A stretch of DNA of 64,000 bases from Streptomyces cinereus (GTDB lineage: Bacteria; Pseudomonadota; Gammaproteobacteria; Pseudomonadales; Moraxellaceae): positions 83,420 through 147,419 of the forward strand of contig BMPS01000004.1 of NCBI GenBank assembly GCA_014647715.1, given 5' to 3'. Below, one piece after another: positions 20,609 to 30,690 of the stretch; positions within the stretch are counted from its first letter, which is position 1; each line of letters opens with the position of its first letter. The notes beneath the pieces are model-generated. The model was not told the origin of the DNA. It made no database searches and saw nothing but the letters and a program-made list of their open reading frames with translations. Position numbers and translations under genes: made by a program.

Positions 20609-23554
20609 ATGAGCACGCAACATCAAATCGCCCAAGCCTTAACGTCTTTAGAAAACGCTTACAACCCAAGCGACGTCGAAAACGGCATGTACCAAGTGTG
20701 GGAAGACAAAGGCTACTTTCAGCCAAGCTATGACAAAAAACAATCGTTTTCTATTGCCCTGCCACCGCCGAATGTTACAGGCTCACTGCACATGGGGCAT
20801 GGCTTTAACAATGCCATCATGGACACGCTCACCCGCTATCACCGAATGCTGGGCGAAAATACCCTCTGGCAGCCAGGTACCGACCACGCAGGGATTGCCA
20901 CGCAAATGGTCGTTGAGCGTCAATTGAACGCCCAAGGCATCAAACGCCATAATTTAGGTCGTGAAAAATTCCTTGAAAAGATTTGGGAGTGGAAAGCCGA
21001 GAGTGGTGGCAACATCACCCGCCAAATCCGCCGTCTAGGTAGCTCGGTGGACTGGAGCCGTGAGCGTTTTACCATGGATGATGGCTTGTCCAATGCCGTC
21101 AAAGAAGTGTTCGTGCGTCTGTACGAAGATGGGCTGATTTATCGCGGTAAACGTCTAGTCAACTGGGATACTAAGCTACAAACTGCGTTATCCGACCTTG
21201 AAGTAGAAAACCATGACGAGAAAGGCTCACTGTGGCATTTTCGCTATTATTTGACCGATAAAAATGCCAAAACCCAAGACGGTAAAAATTACCTTGTCGT
21301 TGCTACCACCCGTCCAGAGACCTTGCTCGGTGATACTGCCGTTGCCGTGAACCCAGAAGACGCACGCTACCAGCACCTTATCGGACAAACCGTCACGCTA
21401 CCGATTACCGGTCGCATTGTGCCGATTGTGGGCGATGACAAAGCGGTGGACATGGAATTTGGCACAGGCTGTGTCAAAATCACCCCTGCCCATGACTTTA
21501 ATGACTACGAAACAGGCAAACGCCACAATTTGCCGATGATTAATATCTTTGATAATTCAGCGCATATCTTACCAGAGATGCAGATTTTTACTGATTTGCA
21601 AACCAAAGAGCCACAGCTTGAAACCACACCTAGCGAGTATGCAGGACTTGAGCGGTTTGCCGCGCGTAAAAAAATGGTTGAGCAAAGCGAGGCTGAAGGC
21701 TGGCTTGAAGAAATCAAACCGCATGATTTAAAAGTGCCCAAAGGTGACCGCAGTAACACCATCGTTGAGCCGTGGCTCACTGACCAATGGTATGTGTCCA
21801 TTGAGAAACTGGCAAAACCTGCCATCGAGGCGGTGGAAGACGGGCGCACCGAGTTTGTCCCTGCCCAGTACAAAAATATGTATATGGCGTGGATGCGCGA
21901 TATCCAAGACTGGTGTATCAGCCGTCAGCTTTGGTGGGGACACCGTATCCCTGCGTGGTACGATGACGAAGGCAATATCTATGTCGGGCGTGATGAAGCG
22001 GAAGTCCGCCAAAAATACCACCTTGCTGATAGCCTAGCGCTGCGCCAAGATAGTGACGTGCTAGATACTTGGTTTAGCTCGGCATTGTGGACGTTTAGCA
22101 CGTTGGATTGGCAAGGCGAAACCAGCTTTAATGACTATAGCCAAGCGCTAAAAACCTTTCACCCAACCAGTGTGCTTGTCACAGGCTTTGACATTATTTT
22201 CTTCTGGGTCGCCCGGATGATGATGATGACCATGTACTTTATCAAAGACAAAGACGGTAATCCGCAAGTACCGTTTAAAACCGTGTATGTGCATGGCTTG
22301 GTGCGTGATGGGCAAGGGCAAAAAATGTCCAAATCCAAAGGCAACGTACTTGACCCGATTGACCTGATTGACGGCATTGATTTAGAAACCCTAGTCGCCA
22401 AACGCACCACAGGTCTTATGAACCCCAAAGACGCGCAAAAAATCGAAAAAGCCACGCGCAAAGAATTTGCCGACGGTATCCCTGCGTTTGGTACGGACGC
22501 GCTGCGCTTTACTTTTACCTCCTTGGCAAGTACGGGACGTGATATCAATTTTGACCTCAAGCGCATTGAAGGCAATCGCAATTTTTGTAATAAGATTTGG
22601 AACGCCACCCGTTTTGTGCTGATGAACTGCGTCGATAAAGAAGGAAACGCCCTCAACATCGATAAAACCGCCAATACCGAGTTGTGGGAATTGCCAGAGC
22701 AGTGGATTATGAGCCGTCTAAACTCCACGGTGAAAGCCATTCATGAGCACATGAGCCAGTACCGTTTTGACTTGGTGAGCCAAGATATCTATGAGTTTAT
22801 CTGGAATGAATACTGCGACTGGTATGTCGAGCTTGCCAAATCGAGCCTAAACGATGAATCGGTGAATGCCGAGCGTAAAGCCCAAATCCGCTATGTGTTG
22901 CTCAACTGTCTTGAAGTCGCCATGCGCTTTACCCATCCGATTATGCCCTATATCACCGAGAGCATTTGGCAAACCATTGCCCCTATCATCGATAAAAAAG
23001 CGACTGACAGTATCATGACTGCTGCCTTCCCAACGGCGGATGACAGCCTAATCAGCCTACAGACCGAGCATGACATGACGTGGCTACAAGCGCTGATTGG
23101 GGCGATTCGTAACATCCGCGGTGAGATGAAGCTTGGCAATGCGGTGCGTCTGCCTGTGCTACTTGATAACATCAGCGATGAGGAAACCGCACGTCTCAGC
23201 CGTATTGAAAATCAGTTTAAATCGCTTGCCAAAGTCGATACGCTGACTATTGTGAATGCGCGTGACGGTTCTGATAAAGAGTTACCGTTGTCGTCCTCAA
23301 GTATGGTCGGGCAGTTAAAAGTGCTAGTGCCGATGAAAGGTTTGATTGACCCAACGGCGGAGCTTAATCGCCTTGCCAAAGTGCAAGAAAAACTTACTAA
23401 ACAAGCAGAAAGTCTGCGTAGTAAGCTGTCCAATGAAAGTTTTGTAAGCAAAGCGCCTGCCAATGTGGTGGAAAGCGAGAAAGCGAAATTGGCGGAGATG
23501 GATAGCCAACTTGCCGAAATGAATAAGCAAATTGAGCAGTTAAACAGTCTGTAA
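20609..23554 (+). CDS. valS: Valyl-tRNA synthetase
   Basis: A 981-aa class I synthetase. It has the HIGH variant HMGHGFNNA near residue 62, the editing-domain [32 protein letters not shown], the KMSKSKGN signature near residue 575, and the ValS C-terminal coiled coil (about 910-981, rich in Leu/Glu/Lys). It charges tRNA-Val. There is no strong ribosome site before the ATG. Confidence 0.98.
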   Translation: MSTQHQIAQALTSLENAYNPSDVENGMYQVWEDKGYFQPSYDKKQSFSIALPPPNVTGSLHMGHGFNNAIMDTLTRYHRMLGENTLWQPGTDHAGIATQMVVERQLNAQGIKRHNLGREKFLEKIWEWKAESGGNITRQIRRLGSSVDWSRERFTMDDGLSNAVKEVFVRLYEDGLIYRGKRLVNWDTKLQTALSDLEVENHDEKGSLWHFRYYLTDKNAKTQDGKNYLVVATTRPETLLGDTAVAVNPEDARYQHLIGQTVTLPITGRIVPIVGDDKAVDMEFGTGCVKITPAHDFNDYETGKRHNLPMINIFDNSAHILPEMQIFTDLQTKEPQLETTPSEYAGLERFAARKKMVEQSEAEGWLEEIKPHDLKVPKGDRSNTIVEPWLTDQWYVSIEKLAKPAIEAVEDGRTEFVPAQYKNMYMAWMRDIQDWCISRQLWWGHRIPAWYDDEGNIYVGRDEAEVRQKYHLADSLALRQDSDVLDTWFSSALWTFSTLDWQGETSFNDYSQALKTFHPTSVLVTGFDIIFFWVARMMMMTMYFIKDKDGNPQVPFKTVYVHGLVRDGQGQKMSKSKGNVLDPIDLIDGIDLETLVAKRTTGLMNPKDAQKIEKATRKEFADGIPAFGTDALRFTFTSLASTGRDINFDLKRIEGNRNFCNKIWNATRFVLMNCVDKEGNALNIDKTANTELWELPEQWIMSRLNSTVKAIHEHMSQYRFDLVSQDIYEFIWNEYCDWYVELAKSSLNDESVNAERKAQIRYVLLNCLEVAMRFTHPIMPYITESIWQTIAPIIDKKATDSIMTAAFPTADDSLISLQTEHDMTWLQALIGAIRNIRGEMKLGNAVRLPVLLDNISDEETARLSRIENQFKSLAKVDTLTIVNARDGSDKELPLSSSSMVGQLKVLVPMKGLIDPTAELNRLAKVQEKLTKQAESLRSKLSNESFVSKAPANVVESEKAKLAEMDSQLAEMNKQIEQLNSL

Positions 23555-23751
23555 TGAATATGTTTACCTGATTTTAAAAAACTTGAGAGCTTCAATATTT
23601 TTTATTGAATTTCTCATTATTTTAATAATTTTGTAAATTATGAATTGAACTAATCAAGAATTGAAGTTATAATTATTCAAACTCTAGTTCTTGAGCTTCT
23701 TATTTAGGTAAGCGGCGTTTGAAGGAACTAGGGTTTTTTTTTGGGGATTTT

Positions 23752-24666
23752 ATGGCTAAATATCAGTTATTTGCAGATGAGGCGTGGACGCATAACTCAC
23801 CACCACTATGTCGTTATCATTATTTTTTCGGCGGTATTTTCGGTACTGAAAGTGCTATGGATAGGCTTGATTATGAGCTAAAATTGATAGTTAAAAAGCA
23901 TAATGTAAAAAGTGAAATTAAATGGAACAAGGTTTCACCAAATCATATGGATTGTTATAAGGAATTGGTAGATTGTCTCGTAGATAATATTCTATCGGAT
24001 AAAATAAAATATCGTCAAATGTTTAAAGATAGGTCTTATCATTATGATAATCCTGAGAACTATAGCGAATTGGATATGCAATTTAGATTGTATTATCAAT
24101 TTCTCAAAAATTCATTTGGCTTTCAATTTCTTCCTGTTAATGGTCAAAGTGAGATTTTGCTAAGACTAGACGGGCATTCTAGTCAAAAGCACAAGGATGA
24201 ATTAGACAAATTTGTTCTTGACCTTCCACGTTTATGGGGAAGAAATGATATTACTTTTAGAGTTACTTATATAGAAAGTGACAAGTTTATACGCTTACAG
24301 GTCTGTGATTTGTTAATGGGTGCAGCGGGTTATAAAGGTAATAAAATTCATCATAGAAGAGAAAATAACAAACGTGGAATGACAAAAAAGCAAAAATTAA
24401 AAATTGAGCTAGCAGACTACATTTATAATAAATTACGAAAGATTGATGAAATTGATAGAGGTTCTAAAGCGTTTAATTGGTTTGAATCAACGGGCTTAAA
24501 TGCAAATACGGAAAACAGGTTTCATCATAAAATGAGAATTTGGAAGTTCATTCCCAATTCATATCGCAAGAATAAAGGGTGGGAAAACGATAATTTAACT
24601 AAAGAAGGTTATTTCGTTAAAGATATATTTGAAACTGAAGTGTTACAAGGAAATGAAGAAGGTTAA
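23752..24666 (+). CDS. DUF3800-family protein
   Basis: A 304-aa protein. The N-terminal strand AKYQLFADEAW (Asp9), EIKWNKV (Glu55), LLRLDGH (Asp140) and RLQVCDLLMGAAGYKG (Asp186) match the DUF3800 pattern of dispersed acidic residues. From family knowledge DUF3800 has an RNase H-like fold and a putative nuclease role; activity is inferred. I start it at ATG 23752 with GGGG upstream; an in-frame TTG at 23719 is unlikely. Base composition is clearly more AT-rich than valS and polA, which suggests acquisition. A tightly coupled 84-aa gene follows, then a toxin-antitoxin pair on the other strand. Confidence 0.78.
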   Translation: MAKYQLFADEAWTHNSPPLCRYHYFFGGIFGTESAMDRLDYELKLIVKKHNVKSEIKWNKVSPNHMDCYKELVDCLVDNILSDKIKYRQMFKDRSYHYDNPENYSELDMQFRLYYQFLKNSFGFQFLPVNGQSEILLRLDGHSSQKHKDELDKFVLDLPRLWGRNDITFRVTYIESDKFIRLQVCDLLMGAAGYKGNKIHHRRENNKRGMTKKQKLKIELADYIYNKLRKIDEIDRGSKAFNWFESTGLNANTENRFHHKMRIWKFIPNSYRKNKGWENDNLTKEGYFVKDIFETEVLQGNEEG

Positions 24667-24669
24667 TGA

Positions 24670-24924
24670 ATGATTAATCAAGAAATCTTAAATGCCGTTG
24701 TTCAAGAGATTAAATCGACACCAGCAGATGAGTTAGAAAAACGACTTCAACATTCAGAACAATCTGCTTTTGCTCAATCAATTAATGAAATTTCGGCATT
24801 TTCACGCTCAACTCCAACCGCTAAAAAGCTAAAACGTTTAGCTTTGCGTACCTTTTCGGTATATCGAGCAGAAGCGTTAAATCGTCGAAATAGAGTAAAG
24901 CACCGTTTAAGTTTTAGTAGATAA
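24670..24924 (+). CDS. Small protein coupled to the DUF3800 gene
   Basis: An 84-aa basic protein. An acidic, helical N-terminal half (about 1-45) is followed by a strongly basic, Arg-rich C-terminus (about 56-84, ending RRNRVKHRLSFSR). The ATG is 3 nt after the DUF3800 stop and its ribosome site (GAAGG) lies inside the end of that gene, so the two are translated together. I recognise no family. The basic tail suggests nucleic-acid contact, but that is a guess. Confidence 0.65.
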   Translation: MINQEILNAVVQEIKSTPADELEKRLQHSEQSAFAQSINEISAFSRSTPTAKKLKRLALRTFSVYRAEALNRRNRVKHRLSFSR

Positions 24925-24938
24925 TTTGTAACCTAATA

Positions 24939-24965
24939 AAAAACCCACAAAATCTGTGGGTTTTA
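24939..24965. terminator. Bidirectional terminator between accessory cassette and vapC
   Basis: AAACCCACA / TGTGGGTTT stem with an A-run before and T-run after. It touches the stop codon of the PIN-domain gene. Confidence 0.8.
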
Positions 24966-25358
24966 AAACCAATCTTCCAATTTTAAGTCATTCACCCTAC
25001 CAAACTCGCCAGTATTATGCGTCACCAAAATGAAATCATTCGCAACTGCCATACCTGCAATTTGCACATCATATGACCCAATAGGTTTGCCAATACGCTC
25101 TAAATCCACTCGAATTTGGGCAGTTGCTTGAGCAGATTTTTCATCAAAATCAACCCAACTGACTTGGTTTTTAAGAATAGCAAGTTGGGCAATACGTTTT
25201 TGCGGACTGGTAGATTTTAAAATACCAACTTGCAACTCATAATAAACCACACTCGATAAAACAATCTCACTTGGCTGACAAACCAATAAGCGCGCTTTGA
25301 CGTTGCCAAAACCTTTGAAGTAATAAATAAAGGTATTAGTATCCAGTAAATACTTCAT
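24963..25358 (-). CDS. PIN-domain toxin, VapC type
   Basis: A 131-aa protein with the PIN ribonuclease pattern: MKYLLDTNTFIYYF (Asp6), LSSVVYYELQVGI with the conserved Glu near residue 43, and GSYDVQIAGMAVANDFILVTHNTGEFGRV with the two later acidic ligands. VapC toxins cut specific RNAs and are held inactive by the partner antitoxin. The start overlaps the antitoxin stop by 4 nt (ATGA), the usual antitoxin-then-toxin order. All key acidic residues appear intact. Confidence 0.88.
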   Translation of the reverse strand: MKYLLDTNTFIYYFKGFGNVKARLLVCQPSEIVLSSVVYYELQVGILKSTSPQKRIAQLAILKNQVSWVDFDEKSAQATAQIRVDLERIGKPIGSYDVQIAGMAVANDFILVTHNTGEFGRVNDLKLEDWF

Positions 25359-25612
25359 AACGGCTCTCTAGGCATATCTTGGCTAGTAGAATGACGGATA
25401 TCTTCCAAACTCGGAAAATCTTGCCAAGCTCCTGCCAATTCTTGCACGTCAGATGACCATTGATTATTAACTTTGTTAGATTTGTTGAGCATACCGACAC
25501 GTTGTTTGATTAACTTATTAAGCCAACTAGTAGACGACAAGTTTTCCGCTTTGGCTTGGTGCAGCACTTTCTCAAGCACCTCATCATCAAGGGTTAAAAC
25601 AATTTGCGCCAT
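25355..25612 (-). CDS. Antitoxin partner of the PIN toxin
   Basis: An 85-aa protein. The N-terminus (AQIVLTLDDEVLEKVLHQAKAENLSSTSWLNKLIKQRV) looks like a ribbon-helix-helix DNA-binding domain; the C-terminal half is the likely toxin-binding tail. I start it at 25612 where AGGAG lies just upstream; a longer reading to 25669 has no ribosome site. Its position before the PIN gene and the 4-nt overlap support a VapB-like antitoxin role and autoregulation. Confidence 0.8.
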   Translation of the reverse strand: MAQIVLTLDDEVLEKVLHQAKAENLSSTSWLNKLIKQRVGMLNKSNKVNNQWSSDVQELAGAWQDFPSLEDIRHSTSQDMPREPL

Positions 25613-25695
25613 GTTTTTCTCCTTATTCGCTTTTCTCAAAGTATAACTGACAAATTCGGATTGAGCCAATCGGTTTACTCAACTACTAATAAAGG

Positions 25696-28542
25696 TTAAT
25701 GCGCCTCATCCCAGTTATCACCAATGCCCACTTCTACAACGAGCGGCACGGCAAAATCCACATCCCAGCCTTTTTCCTTAGCGGTTTTTGACAACACATC
25801 TTGCATGGCATTCTTGATAAGCTTAGCGATTTCATCGACTTTGTCTTCATCCGCTTCAAACACCAGCTCATCATGCACCTGTAGTAGCATTTTGGCATGG
25901 TCTTGGGGCAAGACCTCATTCACCGCAATCATCGCAAGCTTGATGATATCGGCAGCACTGCCTTGTAGTGGCGCATTAATCGCCGCACGTTCTGCCGCTT
26001 GGCGCACGCCGCGATTGGGGTGCTGCATATCGGGGGTAAATAGCTTACGCCCCAAAATCGTGGTGATATAACCTTGGTTTTGGGCAGCCGTGCGGGTGGC
26101 TTGCATATAGGCACGCACCGTAGGGTAGCGGGCGAAGTATAGCTTGATATAGTCTTGCGCTTGCTGGCGAGTAAAGCCCAACTGCTTGGCAAGCCCAAAC
26201 TCACTCATGCCATAGAGTAGCCCAAAGTTGACCGCTTTGGCTTGGCGACGTTCTTCGCTCGTCACATCATCAAACGTCTTGCCCAAAATCTCAGCGGCGG
26301 TGGCGCGGTGAATATCATGCCCTTCCTGAAACGCGCGAATCAGCACAGGGTCATTGGCAAAGTGTGCCATCAGCCGAAGCTCAATTTGCGAATAGTCTGC
26401 CGATAGCACTTTGCGACCTTTAGGGGCAATAAACGCGCCACGAATGAGCCGCCCAGTATCGGTGCGAATCGGGATATTTTGCAAATTCGGCTCAGTCGAT
26501 GACAACCGTCCTGTGGTCGTCAACGCTTGATGATAACTGGTATGCACACGGTCGTTGCTGTCTGCCACGTTTGCCAAGGCATCTGTGTAGGTGCTTTTAA
26601 GCTTGGACAGACTGCGATGCTCAAGCACGGTTTCAATTAGCGGATGGTCGATGGTGGCAAGCACCGCTTCACTGGTGGAGTATTGCCCAGTTTTGGTTTT
26701 TTTACCGCCTGTAATGCCTAAGCGGTCAAACAGCACTTCACCCAACTGCTTGGGACTGGCAAGGTTAAAGGTTTCGCCCGCTTGCTCAAAGGCGACTTTT
26801 TCAAGTGCTTGGATTTTTTCATCAAAGCGCGCGGATAGTTCCCCCAAAAACGCTTTATTGAGCAAAATCCCATCATGCTCCATTTGGCACAGGATTTGGG
26901 CAACGGGGATTTCTAGTTCATGCAGTAGCTTGGCGTTGTTGGGTTCGGCTTTGAGTTTTTCGCTAAACAGTTCAAATAGCTGATAGGTGATATCGGCGTC
27001 TTCACAGGCGTAGTCACTTGCCACGGTTAAAGGGACTTTGTCAAAGGTGATTTGCTTGGCGCCTTTGCCTGCCACATCTTCAAAAGTGATGGTTTGGGTG
27101 TGTAGATAGTGGCGCGCCAAGTCGTCCATACCATGGCGAGTGGCAACAGCATTAATCACATAGCTGGCAAGCATGGTGTCCATTGCCCAGTTGCTCGGCT
27201 CGTTGATTAAGTCGATATCATAATTTGCCAAAATATGCGCGTCGTATTTTAAATGCTGACCGATTTTGCCGATTTGTGGATTTTGCAAAATCGGTTTTAA
27301 CTGGGTTAAAACATCGTTGCGGGCAAGTTGTTCAATCCGATTGCCCATCTCATCAACGTGGGCAACAGGCACATAATAGGCTTCATGCGATTGCAGCGCA
27401 AACGACAAGCCAACCAGCTTGGCATGTTGCCAATTCACATCGGTGGTTTCGGTATCAATGACAAAATGCTTTGATGCACCAAGGCGCTGGATTAACGTAT
27501 CAAAATCGGCTTGGCTGGTGATAGTGCGCCACTGCTTGTTGGCAGTATTTTTGCTATCTTGGCTAGTTTTAATCGCTTCAACCACAGCATTTTGAGCAGA
27601 CTCAGCGGCTTTGAAATTGCCGTTATTTGATGGGTGAAAAGGATGATTGAGCGACGCGATTTCACTTTTAAATTCCAGTTCGGTAAAAATTGCGCGTTTT
27701 TCTTCTATGTTAAAACTTGGGTCAGTCGGTAATCGCAACGTCTCCCAGTCAGGCACGATATCAAGGTCGGTGATAATGGTCGCCAAGCGTTTATCCAGCG
27801 CAATGCTGTCGGTGCTTTGCAAAAAGGTTTGTTGTTGCTTGCCTTTTAACTGGTCGACATTGGCAAGGATATTGTCAATGCTGTCGTATTGCTCAAGCAG
27901 TTTTTGCGCGGTTTTTGCGCCGATGCCTGCGACACCCTTGATACCATCTGATGCGTCGCCCATGAGGGTGAGATAGTCGATGATTTGACGGGGCTCGACG
28001 CCAAATTTTTCTTTGACCCCTGCGATGTCATAGCGTTTGTCATCAAAGCTGTTTTCCACGATGACACAGGGATTGACCAGTTGGCACATGTCTTTGTCGC
28101 CTGTGGAGATGATGACATGATGACCTTCTAAGCAAGCACGGTGGGCAAGTGTGCCGATGATGTCGTCAGCTTCTACGCCTTCAATCGCGAGGAGTGGTAT
28201 GCCCATCGCTTGTATCATCTTGTGAATGTAAGGGATTTGCTCGGCAAGTTCGGCGGGCATTTCTGGGCGGTCGCCCTTATAAATAGGGGAAAGCTTGTGG
28301 CGAAAGGTTGGCGCTTTGGTATCAAACGCCACCGCCATGTGGGTTGGGCGGTATTTTTCCATCAGTTTTTTGAGGGCGTTGAGCGTGCCGCGGATGGAAT
28401 TGGTGTGCAAGCCTTGGGTGGTTTGCATGGTGACAGGCAAGGCGTGAAAATTGCGGAACATATAATACGAGCCGTCCACCAAGATAAACGGCGGCTTATC
28501 GGTGTTGATGTGATCGGTATCAAGTAGGGCAGTTGCAGTCAT
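25696..28542 (-). CDS. polA: DNA polymerase I
   Basis: A 948-aa, full-length enzyme. It has a 5'-3' exonuclease domain (FILVDGSYYMFRNFHAL, LMGDASDGIKGVAGIGAKTA), a 3'-5' exonuclease domain with FVIDTETTDVNW that appears to retain its catalytic acids, and a polymerase domain with SADYSQIELRLMAHF, NFGLLYGMSEFGL and LLQVHDELVFEAD. It repairs DNA and processes Okazaki fragments. I start it at the ATG at 28542; the reading frame remains open upstream through a tandem repeat, but only from a TTG. Confidence 0.97.
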   Translation of the reverse strand: MTATALLDTDHINTDKPPFILVDGSYYMFRNFHALPVTMQTTQGLHTNSIRGTLNALKKLMEKYRPTHMAVAFDTKAPTFRHKLSPIYKGDRPEMPAELAEQIPYIHKMIQAMGIPLLAIEGVEADDIIGTLAHRACLEGHHVIISTGDKDMCQLVNPCVIVENSFDDKRYDIAGVKEKFGVEPRQIIDYLTLMGDASDGIKGVAGIGAKTAQKLLEQYDSIDNILANVDQLKGKQQQTFLQSTDSIALDKRLATIITDLDIVPDWETLRLPTDPSFNIEEKRAIFTELEFKSEIASLNHPFHPSNNGNFKAAESAQNAVVEAIKTSQDSKNTANKQWRTITSQADFDTLIQRLGASKHFVIDTETTDVNWQHAKLVGLSFALQSHEAYYVPVAHVDEMGNRIEQLARNDVLTQLKPILQNPQIGKIGQHLKYDAHILANYDIDLINEPSNWAMDTMLASYVINAVATRHGMDDLARHYLHTQTITFEDVAGKGAKQITFDKVPLTVASDYACEDADITYQLFELFSEKLKAEPNNAKLLHELEIPVAQILCQMEHDGILLNKAFLGELSARFDEKIQALEKVAFEQAGETFNLASPKQLGEVLFDRLGITGGKKTKTGQYSTSEAVLATIDHPLIETVLEHRSLSKLKSTYTDALANVADSNDRVHTSYHQALTTTGRLSSTEPNLQNIPIRTDTGRLIRGAFIAPKGRKVLSADYSQIELRLMAHFANDPVLIRAFQEGHDIHRATAAEILGKTFDDVTSEERRQAKAVNFGLLYGMSEFGLAKQLGFTRQQAQDYIKLYFARYPTVRAYMQATRTAAQNQGYITTILGRKLFTPDMQHPNRGVRQAAERAAINAPLQGSAADIIKLAMIAVNEVLPQDHAKMLLQVHDELVFEADEDKVDEIAKLIKNAMQDVLSKTAKEKGWDVDFAVPLVVEVGIGDNWDEAH

Positions 28543-28574
28543 AGGATTACTTATCTTTATGTTGTTAAAATATG

Positions 28575-28646
28575 GTGTCAAAATATAGGACAGTATCAAA
28601 ATATAGGACAGTATCAAAATATAAGACAGTGTCAAAATACAGGAAA
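28575..28646. repeat. Four 18-bp tandem repeats upstream of polA
   Basis: Four consecutive 18-bp units of the form GTATCAAAATATAGGACA (28575, 28593, 28611, 28629), the outer ones with one to three changes. They start 33 bp upstream of the polA ATG. The unit is a multiple of three and stays open in the polA frame, reading as repeated SYILIL. Confidence 0.9.
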
Positions 28647-28913
28647 AATTTTATATTATCCGCGTATTATACTGGCTTTTTGCGGCTAATCGTTAAGCAT
28701 TTCAAACTCATTCATTGGCAAAGGTGGATAGATTTTGGCGGATGCAAATCGGGTGTATGCTAAGCGCGTGCGAAGTTTGGCGGGTTGTCATGGCGGCAAC
28801 TTTGCAAAAATTCCACCAATAGCCGATAGCCAATGTGCTACAATTTTTTAGCAATTTTAGGCATTTTACCAATTTTTAGGCACAACCAACTTTTAAGCAC
28901 GAAAGGGAACTTT

Positions 28914-29729
28914 ATGGGCAATACCTATTACACACTGCTTGACCGCACCACGACCGATGATATCACCACATCAAACTACCGCTGCAATATCCACTGCCAA
29001 GGCGCATGGAATGACAACGAACAACACATGGCGGCAGCGACAGGACTGTTGGCTTACGAGCTTGAACAATTCAAACCGCGCAGTGATATGCGTATCGGGC
29101 GCATCAGTCTGGATATTTTTGGGCTGATTCATTTTGGCGATTTTAGCGTGACCACCCACATCATCCGCCCGGGTCGCACTATCGAACTGGTCGAAACCAC
29201 CATGGCAGCCAATGGCAAAACCTGTATCGTTGCCCGCGCATGGCGTATGCAAACCAGCGATACATCAGAGATTGCGGGGCTGGAAGATGAGCGAATCGGT
29301 CATCCAGAAAGCTACCCGAACTGGGACGGCATGAAGCATTGGGGCGGCGGCTATATCGACAGTATTTATCTCAAAGCCGACCCCGACAACCGCCAAGGTG
29401 ATGGTATCGTGTGGATCAATACCGATATCGACATGGTCGAAGAAAACGGCGAAGCAAAGCCCACCTCCGACTTTGTGCATTTGATGGGTATGGTCGATAC
29501 CGCTAATGGCGTTGTACCGCGTATTCACCAACCCAATACCATTGAATGGTTTTTCCCCAACCTAGATTTGCAAATCCATCTGCATCGTATGCCTGTTGGG
29601 CGTTGGTTGGGACTTGAGACCGTGCAACAATTTGGGGGCGATGGCGTGGGTCTGACCAGTAGCGTGCTACATGACGCACACGGCGCATTTGGTCGTAGCG
29701 AGCAAATTTTAACCATTCGAAAAGCCTAA
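28914..29729 (+). CDS. Thioesterase-family protein (hotdog fold)
   Basis: A 271-aa protein that looks like a two-domain, TesB-type acyl-CoA thioesterase: an N-terminal half with MAAATGLLAYELEQF and RIGRISLDIFGLIHFGDF, and a C-terminal half with NTIEWFFPNLDLQIHLHRMPVGRWLGLET followed by GLTSSVLHDAHGAFGRSEQ, the usual end of these enzymes. The acyl substrate is unknown. AAGGGA precedes the ATG at 28914. The methyltransferase gene follows by 22 nt with its own ribosome site, so they form an operon. Confidence 0.85.
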   Translation: MGNTYYTLLDRTTTDDITTSNYRCNIHCQGAWNDNEQHMAAATGLLAYELEQFKPRSDMRIGRISLDIFGLIHFGDFSVTTHIIRPGRTIELVETTMAANGKTCIVARAWRMQTSDTSEIAGLEDERIGHPESYPNWDGMKHWGGGYIDSIYLKADPDNRQGDGIVWINTDIDMVEENGEAKPTSDFVHLMGMVDTANGVVPRIHQPNTIEWFFPNLDLQIHLHRMPVGRWLGLETVQQFGGDGVGLTSSVLHDAHGAFGRSEQILTIRKA

Positions 29730-29751
29730 AAAACTATCAGGAGCAGCAATC

Positions 29752-30405
29752 ATGGAAGATAACAACAGACTAACTGAATACTCGGTCAACGACGCCGAAT
29801 TTTGGCAAAAACGCTATGACGATGGCTATACTGGGTGGGACATCGGTAAAGTTTCGCCACCCCTGCAAGCCTATATCGAGCATTTACTCGACAGCGGGGT
29901 GAGTAAATCGGTACAGATTTTAATCCCTGGGGCGGGCAATGCTTACGAGGCAGGCTATCTTCATGAACAAGGTTTTAGCCATGTTTATGTGGTGGATTTT
30001 GCCAAGCTGCCTTTGGATAATTTTGCCAAGCGTTATCCCAGTTTTCCCAAAGCGCACCTGCTACAAGCGGATTTTTTTGGCTTAGACCCTGCGCAGTATC
30101 AGTTTGATTATATTATTGAGCAGACGTTTTTTTGCGCGATTGACCCCAGTAGACGTAGCGATTATGCCAAGCAAATGCAAAAGCTCCTCAAACCTACGGG
30201 TAAATTGGTGGGCTTGTTGCTAGATAAGCATTTTGAAAGCAATCCACCGTTTGGTGGCGATAAGCAAGAATATGAAACATTATTTCAGCAGTTTTTCACC
30301 ATTGATAAACTGGCGCCTTGCTATAATTCAATTAAGCCCAGACAGGGTAGCGAATTATTTTTTATCCTGAGTCAAAAGAAAGTACAGGACGCAGGTATCC
30401 CCTAA
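29752..30405 (+). CDS. SAM-dependent methyltransferase, TPMT family
   Basis: A 217-aa protein that follows the thiopurine-methyltransferase-like pattern: FWQKRYDDGYTGWDIGKVSPPL near the N-terminus, the SAM motif ILIPGAGNAYEAGYLHEQGF near residue 63, and DYIIEQTFFCAIDP. Bacterial members methylate thiols or metalloid compounds; the substrate here is not known. AGGAG lies upstream of the start. It is the second gene of the thioesterase unit. Confidence 0.85.
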   Translation: MEDNNRLTEYSVNDAEFWQKRYDDGYTGWDIGKVSPPLQAYIEHLLDSGVSKSVQILIPGAGNAYEAGYLHEQGFSHVYVVDFAKLPLDNFAKRYPSFPKAHLLQADFFGLDPAQYQFDYIIEQTFFCAIDPSRRSDYAKQMQKLLKPTGKLVGLLLDKHFESNPPFGGDKQEYETLFQQFFTIDKLAPCYNSIKPRQGSELFFILSQKKVQDAGIP

Positions 30406-30460
30406 GCGTTAAACTACTAATCGTTAAACTACTACTCATTACCTTACCATTTCTTTGACG

Positions 30461-30580
30461 ATGAAGCAGGTGGGAAAGAAGCAGTGTTTTGAATCGCGGG
30501 AAATTAATGGCTTTGAGCGCATCCTGACCTCAGTACGCGCCACTGCCCAAGAAAATCCGCAGCTAGTGGCATGGTGCTGA
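30461..30580 (+). other. Short open frame of 39 codons, possible gene remnant
   Basis: In the 285-nt gap between convergent genes, an ATG-started frame reads through 39 codons, including FESREINGFERILTSVRA. There is no ribosome site and I recognise no family. It may be a decayed gene fragment or chance. A short direct repeat CGTTAAACTACTA lies at about 30408-30433. Confidence 0.2.
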
Positions 30581-30646
30581 TGATAAAAAAATCTGCCAAG
30601 ACATAATGAATTAAATTTTTAATATTATGCCAATAATCTATATTGG

Positions 30647-30686
30647 CTTTTCAGCTTTTCAGCTTTTCAGCTTTTCAGCTTTTCAG
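30647..30686. repeat. Five perfect 8-bp tandem repeats (CTTTTCAG)
   Basis: CTTTTCAG is repeated five times without change, ending 4 bp before the stop codon of the convergent glutaredoxin-like gene (on the minus strand the array follows the stop). It lies outside any recognised reading frame. Confidence 0.9.
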
Positions 30687-30690
30687 TCTT

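Noticed and set aside
28575..28646. CRISPR array
   Set aside because: Repeats of 18 bp are directly adjacent without spacers. The 16-bp array at 58947 and the 8-bp array at 30647 are also spacerless tandem repeats.
28575..28646. Overlapping promoters inside the polA repeats
   Set aside because: TTGATA and TATATT boxes occur in each unit but their spacing (6 or 24 bp) does not fit a sigma-70 promoter.
28572..28763. 63-codon plus-strand frame across the polA repeats
   Set aside because: Repetitive VSKYRT translation is a by-product of the 18-bp repeats.
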